Positions 41,864-49,071 of a stretch of 64,000 nucleotides of DNA are shown one piece after another; the first letter of the stretch is position 1, and every line of letters starts with the position of its first letter. A model generated the notes under the pieces. That model was not told the origin of the DNA and did not search any database. It saw only the letters and a program-made list of their open reading frames with translations. This stretch comes from Planctomycetota bacterium. Its GTDB lineage: Bacteria > Planctomycetota > Brocadiia > JAADGH01. The translations under genes and the position numbers were made by a program. The stretch lies in assembly GCA_013152475.1 (NCBI GenBank), contig JAADGH010000108.1, positions 1-64,000 of the forward strand, written 5' to 3'.

Positions 41864-42991
41864 TTGGCCAGGACGCACAGTCGAGCGGTTCGGATCAGAC
41901 GCCTCATTGCGCGGGCCGTCATGTACGTTGTGATGGCAGCGATCGGGGTGTCGATGATCGTACCGTTCCTGTGGATGGTGTCCACGTCGTTCAAGGACCT
42001 GGGCGATGTGTTCCAGGCGCCGCCGAGGACCCTGCGGGGAATCCTGAAGACATTCATCCCCACCAGGATCGTGGCGAGAGTCGATGGGAAAGATGTGGAC
42101 GTTGACACCATCCTCGGCGAGTCCGGGGGGAAAACGAGGGTCCGGCTAACCGCCGAGGAAGGAGAGCAGAGCAGGGAAGTGATCGTGCCGTCGGACTGCG
42201 TCCGACGGGCGACATCGTTCCGATGGCGGAACTATGCCGATGTTCTGGACGTCAAGAAGACCGGCATCTCCTTCGCGCGGGCCTACCTGAACAGCCTGAT
42301 CGTCGCTGTCATGGTGACGCTGGGACAGGTGGCGACCAGCTCCATGGCGGCCTATGCCTTTGCGCGGCTGAAGTTCCCCCTGCGCGACAAGCTGTTCCTC
42401 GGGTATCTGGCCACGATGATGATCCCCGGCGCGGTGACGATGATCCCGGTGTTCATCATCCTCCGGTTCATGCCGGAGATACTGAACTTCGCCTTCAGCC
42501 CGGAGGCCCGGTGGTGGTCGAGCGATCTGTACCTGTTCGGCCGGTGGTTCGTCGGCCGGCCGGTGGGGGTGGATTCCTACTTCGCCCTGATTGTGCCCGG
42601 CTTCTTCAGCGCCTACGGCACGTTCCTGCTCCGGCAGTTTTTCATGGGCCTGCCGGAGGAGTTGGAAGACGCGGCGAAGATCGACGGGTGCAGCCTGTTC
42701 GGAATCTACTGGCGCATCACGCTGCCCCTCTCCCGCCCCGCGCTGGCGACGCTGGCGATCCTGACGTTCATGGGCAACTGGCGGGCGCTCATGTGGCCCA
42801 TGGTGGTGACGCACACGAAGGACCTCTTCACCTTGCCCGTGGCGCTGACGTCGTTCCAGGGGCTCTATGACACCGAATGGACGCTCCTCATGGCCGCGGC
42901 GGTGATGGCCCTGCTGCCGGTGATCCTCGTGTATATCATCATGCAGAAGCAATTCGTCGAGGGCATTCGCTTGGGCGCCGTGAAGGGATGA
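41864..42991 (+). CDS. sugar ABC transporter permease (MalG-type) with extracytoplasmic insertion
   Basis: 375 residues; family norm about 280. After the first helix (VVMAAIGVSMIVPFLWMVST) there is an insertion of about residues 60-125 (TRIVARVDGKDVDVDTILGE...EVIVPSDC), a small beta-rich module. A second extra stretch lies near FSPEARWWSSDLYLFGRW. The EAA loop is present: EDAAKIDGCSLFGIYWRITLP. TTG start with GAGGAAAGGG upstream; earlier in-frame codons lie within the REP palindrome and are not used. Confidence 0.87.
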   Translation: MARTHSRAVRIRRLIARAVMYVVMAAIGVSMIVPFLWMVSTSFKDLGDVFQAPPRTLRGILKTFIPTRIVARVDGKDVDVDTILGESGGKTRVRLTAEEGEQSREVIVPSDCVRRATSFRWRNYADVLDVKKTGISFARAYLNSLIVAVMVTLGQVATSSMAAYAFARLKFPLRDKLFLGYLATMMIPGAVTMIPVFIILRFMPEILNFAFSPEARWWSSDLYLFGRWFVGRPVGVDSYFALIVPGFFSAYGTFLLRQFFMGLPEELEDAAKIDGCSLFGIYWRITLPLSRPALATLAILTFMGNWRALMWPMVVTHTKDLFTLPVALTSFQGLYDTEWTLLMAAAVMALLPVILVYIIMQKQFVEGIRLGAVKG

Positions 42992-42995
42992 GCTC

Positions 42996-43676
42996 GTGGG
43001 TGACATCATCCGACGCACACTCAAGCATACGTTCTGGGACATCTACGATCACGTGGGGACGCTGATCGTCGTCAATCTGCTGGCGATCCTGTTTCTCCTG
43101 CCTATCGTGACGATCCCACTTGCCTTGTCGGGGCTGTTCCACGTGACACATCTCATCGTGACGGAGCAGGAGTCAGGCGTTCGGGACTTCTTCAGAGGTA
43201 TGGCGCCGCTGCGGTGGCGATACACCCTGGTCGCCGGCCTCAATCTGGTGGTGTGCCTGATCTGCACCGTCAACATCTGGTTCTATCTTTCGATCCGAAA
43301 GGACCTCGCATTCCTCGGTATGCTGGCGGCGGGGACGTGTTTCTGGTTTGCGGTGGTCTTTCTGCTCGGTCAGTTGTACGTGGGGCCGCTGATGTGCCGC
43401 ACGGGTCTGCGAGTGCGCGATGTGTACAAGCTGGGGCTCTGGCTGCTCGTCCGCCACATTGGTGCAACGGTCGTGGTGTGTTTCTACTTAATCTTTTTCC
43501 TCGGTCTTCTGCTGATCTCCGGCGTCGGGGCCATCCTGCTGGGGGTTGTCTTCCCCGCGATTCTGGCCCACAACCTGACCGCCCAGGCGGCTGGTGCGTG
43601 CGGCGTGGCCGAGCATGAGCGTGCGGAAGAGATACGGGGCTTCCGGGACCTGATTCGGCCGTGGGGGACGGATTGA
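42996..43676 (+). CDS. YesL-like (DUF624) membrane protein
   Basis: 226 residues with about six membrane segments. The beginning (WDIYDHVGTLIVVNLLAILFLLPIVTIP) matches the DUF624/YesL opening N-x-x-W...LP-x-x-T-x-x-A. In Firmicutes and others it is linked to sugar ABC transporters, as here, five bases after the permease gene. Role unknown. GTG start, with GAAGGG in the end of the previous gene. Confidence 0.82.
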   Translation: MGDIIRRTLKHTFWDIYDHVGTLIVVNLLAILFLLPIVTIPLALSGLFHVTHLIVTEQESGVRDFFRGMAPLRWRYTLVAGLNLVVCLICTVNIWFYLSIRKDLAFLGMLAAGTCFWFAVVFLLGQLYVGPLMCRTGLRVRDVYKLGLWLLVRHIGATVVVCFYLIFFLGLLLISGVGAILLGVVFPAILAHNLTAQAAGACGVAEHERAEEIRGFRDLIRPWGTD

Positions 43677-43681
43677 TCGGC

Positions 43682-43802
43682 CAGCGGTTCCGCAACAGAG
43701 ACGTTTTTGAGTTGTAAGTGAGGCCGCTGGTTGCAGATAGGGGGGCAATATACCCGTACCCCACAAAACCCTATCCGGATACTACAAACTGCGGAACCGC
43801 TG
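43682..43802. repeat. inverted-repeat element, 13-bp arms
   Basis: CAGCGGTTCCGCA (43682-43694) and TGCGGAACCGCTG (43790-43802) bracket about 95 bases. It begins six bases after the DUF624 stop. It shares TTCCGCAACAG with the element at 60107-60234. Confidence 0.55.
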
Positions 43803-43819
43803 CCCACCGAACGCCCTCC

Positions 43820-43848
43820 TTGAATTTACTTATTTCTTGGTGTACATT
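43820..43848 (+). promoter_or_regulatory. sigma-70-like promoter before the truncated TIM-barrel and DUF4855 genes
   Basis: TTGAAT, 17 bp, TACATT. Confidence 0.45.
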
Positions 43849-43928
43849 GCCCGCACGGAGAACGCGCCATGATCCGTTGCGCATGTTTCCTGTCTGTGGG
43901 CGTGGTCGCTGAAAAAGTGAGGAAGGCG

Positions 43929-44120
43929 TTGAAAGTCTCGATCATGGGTATCTGCATGGAGAACGCGCTTCGCGAGGGCATGCCCATCGAGGACTTCCTC
44001 GCCGCCTGCAAGCAACTGGGCGCTGATGGGGTCGAGCTCGCCTCCCGTCACCTGCCCACGGGGAACATGGCGGATACCGCCGCCGCCCTGCGGAAGGTGG
44101 CCGACACCTACCGCAAGTAG
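43929..44120 (+). pseudogene. truncated sugar-phosphate isomerase/epimerase
   Basis: 63 codons from TTG after GAGGAAG: LKVSIMGICMENALREGMPI followed by EDFLAACKQLGADGVELASRHL. This is the first beta-alpha unit of a xylose-isomerase-like TIM barrel (normal length about 260-290). The frame then stops at TAG. The remaining ~200 codons are missing; DUF4855 begins 24 bases later. A deletion remnant is the simplest reading. Confidence 0.65.
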
Positions 44121-44143
44121 AAGACGGAAGGAGAAAAGAGGGA

Positions 44144-45898
44144 ATGGTCAGGCCGTTCAACATCTTGCTTCTATTTGTCTTGGTTTTCTCTGCCGGGCCT
44201 GCTCTTTCACAGGACCCGGATTCCCGCGCCGCTACGAACTCCCCTCTGTGGTGCAGGCACATCATGCTGGTCTATGTCAGCCCGAGTGGCGCGCATCTGG
44301 ACTTCTGGACCCGGGAAAACCTGAAATGGCTGGCGGCGTATTGCGACGCGAAGGGGAAGCCGCAGGATCTCTTCTTCGACGGCTTTCAGCTCATCGGCTT
44401 CGGGTGCAAGGGCGGCCGGCATCTGCTGCCGCTCAAGAATCGAAAGCCTGCGATCAAGTCGGACTGGGAAGACGCCATACGGAACTTTCTCACCGTGGCG
44501 GAGAAGATCAGCGGAGCCTTCGAAGACGTTGGCGATGCGCTGAACAGACCGGACGCGAAGGGGAAGGTCATTCTCGCCATGCCGTACCCCGATACCCGGC
44601 AGAAGAGCTTCGGTCTGGTGAACGGGCGAACCCTCGACCTGTCGAAAAACCCCGACCGGGTCGAGGCCATGAAGTGGTACATTGATGAGGCCGTCCGTCA
44701 ATGGCAGGAGCGCGAGAAGCAAGGCTCTCTCAAGCGCGTAAAGCTCGTGGCCTTTTATTGGGGAAACGAGGGCATTGGCAATGCTGATGTCGAGGTCTTC
44801 AAGAAGACGGCGTCCCATGTGCACGAGAAGGGCTACCTGATGCACTGGATACCGTGCTTCGGCTGCGCGCGGCGCGACTGGCGGGAGCTGGGCCTGGACT
44901 GCGTGACGCAGCAGATCAACTACCAGAACCCCCAGAAGCCGGGCCGACCGCTGACGATCTTCGACGACAAGACGAAAGTCGTCCGAGAGTATGGCCTGCA
45001 TGGTGTCGAGATGACCCCAATGGCTCGTACAACACACCTCAACCCGCGCATCTGGTCCTGGCAGCAGGTGCACCTGGCCAACTTAGAGGCAGCACTGCGC
45101 CTCAGGTGGGACGAGTTCCCGGCGATGACGTACTTCCACGGCGGCGATCTTCCCAAACTTGCTGCCGACCCCAAGACGCGCATCTTTTACGACAAGCTCT
45201 ACAAGTGGGTCAAGGGCGATCTGACCTGGGAGGACGTCGAGCAGCTTTCAACCGCTGTCCTCGATGATCTGCGAGCCCAGGGGCACATCGACGAAGAGAC
45301 GTTCAATCGGATCGCCGGCGCGAAGACGGTCCTGGAGAAGCTGCAGATCATGGAGGAGCCGAAACTCGAGGCCAATCGCAAGGTCCTTGAGACCCTCCTG
45401 GCCGCATACACCCAATCATCCGGCAATCATTTGAAGGATGGCTCCTTCGAGAGCGGGATGGAGGATTGGCCGATGATTTCCCGCGGGGTGGCGCGCAAGG
45501 AAGCGAAGGCACGCGACGGTCGCTGGTCATTGCAGTTGGCTCTCGATCCCTCCGGCGGAACGGACTTTGTGCGTGCATATGCCAAGTCGAAGAACATCCC
45601 TGTCCAGCCCGGTCAAGTGGTGCGACTGAGCGCGTGGGTCAACATCCCGAGAGACCTTCAGCACACCAATCGCGGCCTGCTCATCGGCCTTGCCCGCTTC
45701 TACAAGGGGAAGATGGTTGCTACGTGGACGGAATGCGAAGTCAGGCAGACGAGAGCCACCGATGGCTGGAAGCAGCTCACCGCGCATCTTATCTTGGACA
45801 ACAAGCCCTGTGATGAGGTCCAGGCGATCATCGGCATGTGCGGCGCGGGTGTGGCCTATGTGGATTCGGTCGAGTTGGTGACCCTCTCGAAACCATAG
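44144..45898 (+). CDS. secreted DUF4855 protein with C-terminal carbohydrate-binding-like domain
   Basis: 584 residues, signal peptide (ILLLFVLVFSAGPALS). The DUF4855 core (about 30-340) shows LVYVSPSGAHLDFW, DLFFDGFQLIGFG, AMPYPDTRQKSFG, LVAFYWGNEGIGNADV and LMHWIPCFGCARRDW. C-terminal residues 425-584 (LKDGSFESGMEDWPMISRGV...) form a CBM4/9-like beta-sandwich. The enzymatic role is unknown but the architecture suggests glycan binding at the cell surface. AAGGAG lies upstream of the ATG. Confidence 0.85.
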   Translation: MVRPFNILLLFVLVFSAGPALSQDPDSRAATNSPLWCRHIMLVYVSPSGAHLDFWTRENLKWLAAYCDAKGKPQDLFFDGFQLIGFGCKGGRHLLPLKNRKPAIKSDWEDAIRNFLTVAEKISGAFEDVGDALNRPDAKGKVILAMPYPDTRQKSFGLVNGRTLDLSKNPDRVEAMKWYIDEAVRQWQEREKQGSLKRVKLVAFYWGNEGIGNADVEVFKKTASHVHEKGYLMHWIPCFGCARRDWRELGLDCVTQQINYQNPQKPGRPLTIFDDKTKVVREYGLHGVEMTPMARTTHLNPRIWSWQQVHLANLEAALRLRWDEFPAMTYFHGGDLPKLAADPKTRIFYDKLYKWVKGDLTWEDVEQLSTAVLDDLRAQGHIDEETFNRIAGAKTVLEKLQIMEEPKLEANRKVLETLLAAYTQSSGNHLKDGSFESGMEDWPMISRGVARKEAKARDGRWSLQLALDPSGGTDFVRAYAKSKNIPVQPGQVVRLSAWVNIPRDLQHTNRGLLIGLARFYKGKMVATWTECEVRQTRATDGWKQLTAHLILDNKPCDEVQAIIGMCGAGVAYVDSVELVTLSKP

Positions 45899-46068
45899 GG
45901 CCCGAACAGGGCGCATTTGGATTCCGGCGTCTCGATGAGCCACCGTTTTTTGCTTGACTTTTCGTCGCAATCGCATAATGTCCCGTGGACAGGAGTTCGC
46001 GCCGGTGGATGCGCACCGGCCCGTGTACGCAGTCGCACCGTTAGTGCCCACTGCCAGAGGAGAGACCC

Positions 46069-46836
46069 ATGACACAAATCCCCGTAGGACTGCAACTCCA
46101 CACCGTCCGTCAGGAACTCATGGCAGACATGGCCGGAACCCTCGCCAAGGTGGCCGAAATGGGATACAAGGGCGTAGAGCTTGTGCCCCTGAAGGACGGC
46201 CCGCCCCCCGCTGAGATCCGGAGCATGATCGAATCGAAAAAACTGACGCTGATCAGCTCCCATGTCGGCTTCGCCGACCTGCGCGATGACTTCGACAACA
46301 CCATCGCAACCCACAAGGAGCTCGGCCACAGCGACTTGGTCGTCGGTGCCGTGCCCGCCGACATGCGCAAGAGCGACGACGGCTGGAAGGAGGCCGTGGC
46401 GCAGCTCGACGAAATGGCGCGCAAGGCCAAGGTCGCCGGCTTCCGCGTGTCCATGCACAACCACGCCTTTGAACTCGAAAAAACCGTGGACGGCGTGGAG
46501 GCGCACCACTACGTCTTCTCGCAGATACCGCCTGACGTGCTCAACGCCCAGCTCGATACCTACTTCATCCAGGACGTGGGCAAGGACCCCGTCGAGTACA
46601 TCCGTAAATTCGCAGCGCGCGTCCCGCTCCTCCACATCAAGGACAAGGCGAAAGACTCTGATCCAGACGATCAAACCCACATCGGCAACGGCGTCATCGA
46701 CTGGGACGCCGTCTTCGCTGCGGCCGAGGAGTCGGGCGTCGAGTGGTATATCGTCGAGCAGAAGCGCGAAAGCATCCCCGGCATCGAAAGCGCCCGGTTG
46801 AGCGCAGAGTACATGAAGTCGCGTGGGATGGTGTGA
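46069..46836 (+). CDS. sugar phosphate isomerase/epimerase (xylose isomerase-like TIM barrel)
   Basis: 255 residues. IPVGLQLHTVRQE opens the barrel. Metal-site residues are visible: Glu in GVELVPL, His in SSHVGF, His in SMHNHAFEL, Asp in QLDTYFIQD, His in LLHIKDK and the final Glu in YIVEQ. The family isomerises or epimerises sugars and inositols. GAGGAGA precedes the ATG. This is the intact version of the kind of protein truncated at 43929. Confidence 0.9.
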   Translation: MTQIPVGLQLHTVRQELMADMAGTLAKVAEMGYKGVELVPLKDGPPPAEIRSMIESKKLTLISSHVGFADLRDDFDNTIATHKELGHSDLVVGAVPADMRKSDDGWKEAVAQLDEMARKAKVAGFRVSMHNHAFELEKTVDGVEAHHYVFSQIPPDVLNAQLDTYFIQDVGKDPVEYIRKFAARVPLLHIKDKAKDSDPDDQTHIGNGVIDWDAVFAAAEESGVEWYIVEQKRESIPGIESARLSAEYMKSRGMV

Positions 46837-46884
46837 CGGAGGCCCTTTTTCCTGTTCGGGAATCTCGGATCGGAGGTAGGCAGG

Positions 46885-47199
46885 CTAATTGCTCGCCACG
46901 CTCGGTCCGGGATGGTCACATTCTGTCGGCAGGTCGTCTGCGGCTTTGTTCCACGCCTCCCAGAGATCCGAGGACGCGCCCTTTTTCCTTCGCGCGAGCC
47001 CCCGGGTCCTCACAAAGAACTCCTCAATCACCTGTTTCATGTTCAGGAAAGCGGCTTCCTGGCTGGCGTAGCTCCTCCCTCGCAGGTCGAACTCCAGACA
47101 GTGGCAGACCCAGATCTTGTTCTGCATGTAACTGAGGACATGAAGCGGCGTGTCCCCCCCATTCGGCATGTAGACCCCGCGCCTGAATTTTGGTCCCAT
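46885..47199 (-). CDS. HicB-like small protein
   Basis: 104 residues. The middle (NKIWVCHCLEFDLRGRSYASQEAAFLNMKQVI) resembles the HicB-type partial RNase H fold, W-x-A-x-C-x-E-F-D...G-x-T-x-E-E-A. No HicA toxin gene is next to it and no C-terminal DNA-binding domain is seen, so it is a solitary HicB-like protein. The start at 47199 lacks a strong ribosome site; ATG at 47169 or 47121 are alternatives. Confidence 0.5.
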   Translation of the reverse strand: MGPKFRRGVYMPNGGDTPLHVLSYMQNKIWVCHCLEFDLRGRSYASQEAAFLNMKQVIEEFFVRTRGLARRKKGASSDLWEAWNKAADDLPTECDHPGPSVASN

Positions 47200-47453
47200 G
47201 TGCTTGTACCCCGGTAGATGCCCCCCTCTGAGGCGCCGCCGACCCCGACTGGCTCTCTGCTGTATTACCTAAGTATATCCCACATTTGCCGTCTGTCAAA
47301 TCCGCACATCGGACATGAATTCCGATCATTTTGTATAACCCATCCGCCAGTAAAGGCATACACCCGGCGAGGACTGGACGTAAAATATTTTTTTTGTGCA
47401 CAGGTGAATAGTCGCCTAACATGTGCACAATCAATGGGTTGCGATACGGCTGG
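47200..47453. other. intergenic region, nothing recognised
   Basis: About 250 bases between the HicB-like gene and the sulfatase-like gene. It is AT-richer than its surroundings near 47330-47400 (TATTTTTTTTGTGC). No gene or repeat is supported. Confidence 0.4.
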
Positions 47454-48761
47454 TCAGGACCGCTTCAGGCGCGAATCAGGCTTCAGATCGTTGCCGACAT
47501 AGCACGTCCATGGCACGTCGCTGTCAGGCATGGGGTCTTCGCGGCCGTTGAGCTTCTCCTCCACCCAGTCGAGGAGGCGCTTCTCCAGCTCCTTCGCCTT
47601 GGCCTCGTTGTCCTGGGACAAATCGTCGATCTCGGCGGGGTCGTCGTGGAGATTGTAGAGCTCCAGCTCACCGCCGCGGCCGCGGATCAGCTTCCAGTCG
47701 CCCATGTTGATCGACCGATGGTATCCGGTCTCGGCGATGACAAACTCCGGACCATGATCCTTGCCCTCGATCATGGGGAGCAGACTGCGGCCATCCATCG
47801 GCGGCAGGTCGCTGGAAATCCCCGCCATGTCGAGCATCGTGGGGACGATGTCGGTTTGCTGGGCATACCCCTCGACCACTTTGCCCTGCGGCAGGGCCTT
47901 CGGGTAGCGCATGACGAGTGGCAGGTAGATCGTCGCCTCGTCAAGGACGGCATGGCCCCAGATTTCGTGCTGGCCGAGGCTCTCGCCGTGATCGGAGGTG
48001 ACGATGATGCACGTGTCGTCCAGGATGCCCTTCTCGTCCAGGACCTCGATCAACTGCCCAATGGCATTGTCCACGTATCGCACCTCCTCGTCGTAGAGGT
48101 CGATGGAGCGGTTCTCGTCGCCCTCGTAGACTAGGTCGAGCATGCCCCAGCCGGGGACGAACTCGTAGCCGCCGGGCGTCTCGACGACCTTGAGGTCGTC
48201 CACGTTGCCGATCTCGTGCTTGAACAGGCCGCGGAACTCGTCCGGGTGATTGTAGGGCAGGTGGGGGTCCCAGTAGTGGACGAACATGAAGAACTGCTCG
48301 TCGGCGTGCTGGCGGATCCAGGGCAGCATGCGTTCGTTCACATGGTCGGCCAGGATGAGGTGGTGTTCCCACTTCGAGGTGCGGGTGACGTTGATGTGAT
48401 ATTCGTATCCGCGAACGAACTGCTTCATGTGCGAGCGAAAGTTGATGAGGTTGTCGAAGGCGACGGTCGTGTACTTCTTCGTGTCCCAGAACATCTCAGC
48501 CACGACGGGGATGTCGTCATCGAAGTTGATCGCGTTCGCCACGTTCCACGGCGTGAGGTAGAACTTGTGGTTGATGGGGAAGAGGCCCGTCACGAGCGAC
48601 GTGAAGGCCGGGCCGGTGGCGATGGCCGAGGCGTAGAAATTCTTGAACCGCACGCCTTCTGCGGCCAGGCGGTCGATGTTCGGACTCACGTCCCGCCAGT
48701 AGTCATAGCACCCCAGGTGGTCGCCGCGCTGCGTATCGAGCACGATGTAGACAAAATTCAT
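47454..48761 (-). CDS. sulfatase-like alkaline-phosphatase-superfamily hydrolase
   Basis: 435 residues. The opening MNFVYIVLDTQRGDHLGCYD and the metal site IVTSDHGESLGQH place it in the sulfatase branch of the alkaline phosphatase superfamily. The nucleophile position, normally C/S-x-P-x-R, reads TGPAF (in ASAIATGPAFTSLVTG). Formylglycine is therefore impossible, and Thr would be the nucleophile as in phosphodiesterases. Phosphoester or phosphonate hydrolysis is more likely than sulfate-ester cleavage. No signal peptide. GGAGG lies upstream of the ATG. Confidence 0.85.
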   Translation of the reverse strand: MNFVYIVLDTQRGDHLGCYDYWRDVSPNIDRLAAEGVRFKNFYASAIATGPAFTSLVTGLFPINHKFYLTPWNVANAINFDDDIPVVAEMFWDTKKYTTVAFDNLINFRSHMKQFVRGYEYHINVTRTSKWEHHLILADHVNERMLPWIRQHADEQFFMFVHYWDPHLPYNHPDEFRGLFKHEIGNVDDLKVVETPGGYEFVPGWGMLDLVYEGDENRSIDLYDEEVRYVDNAIGQLIEVLDEKGILDDTCIIVTSDHGESLGQHEIWGHAVLDEATIYLPLVMRYPKALPQGKVVEGYAQQTDIVPTMLDMAGISSDLPPMDGRSLLPMIEGKDHGPEFVIAETGYHRSINMGDWKLIRGRGGELELYNLHDDPAEIDDLSQDNEAKAKELEKRLLDWVEEKLNGREDPMPDSDVPWTCYVGNDLKPDSRLKRS

Positions 48762-48904
48762 GGTATCCTCCAGCAGAATGACGATGCGGTTTCCGTGCCT
48801 GCAGCGCCAATTAACCCACGAACGCCTCTTCCGGTCAAGCCAAAAACAGGCAAGGAGTTATCCCATGACCGATCCCGCGTTCTGTCCTTGCAAGGAGCGA
48901 TGCC

Positions 48905-48963
48905 CGCGTAAGCGAAAGATGCTCCTCGCGATGACACAGCGGAGGCGATGGGGAAACTCCTCC
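48905..48963 (+). repeat. left copy of an inverted repeat flanking the WD40-CsgG gene
   Basis: Contains GCGAAAGATGCTCC, CGCGATGACACAGC and ATGGGGAAACTCCTC. The reverse complement of 50967-51024 carries the same blocks (GCGAAAGATACTCC, CAATGACACAGG, ATGGGGAAACTCCTC). Confidence 0.6.
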
Positions 48964-48974
48964 ACTATTTTGAA

Positions 48975-49003
48975 TTGACCCGACCCGAAACGCGGGGTAG
49001 AAT
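48975..49003 (+). promoter_or_regulatory. sigma-70-like promoter of the WD40-CsgG gene
   Basis: TTGACC, 17 bp, TAGAAT. The start near 49010 is about 60 bases before the ATG. Confidence 0.6.
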
Positions 49004-49071
49004 GACTAATGGACTATGGAATGGGAGCACATGTGCCTCGTGGCACACGGATTGGGAGCAAGGAAACAACG

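Larger units (their letters stand above)
48762..49071. other. intergenic region with repeat arm and promoter
   Basis: Holds the left copy of the repeat at 48905-48963 and the promoter at 48975-49003. The remaining ~130 bases hold nothing recognised. Confidence 0.5.

Noticed and set aside
45954-45979. TTGACT and CATAAT before the TIM-barrel isomerase at 46069 as a promoter
   Set aside because: The spacer is only 14 bp, too short for a normal sigma-70 promoter; no better pair was found.
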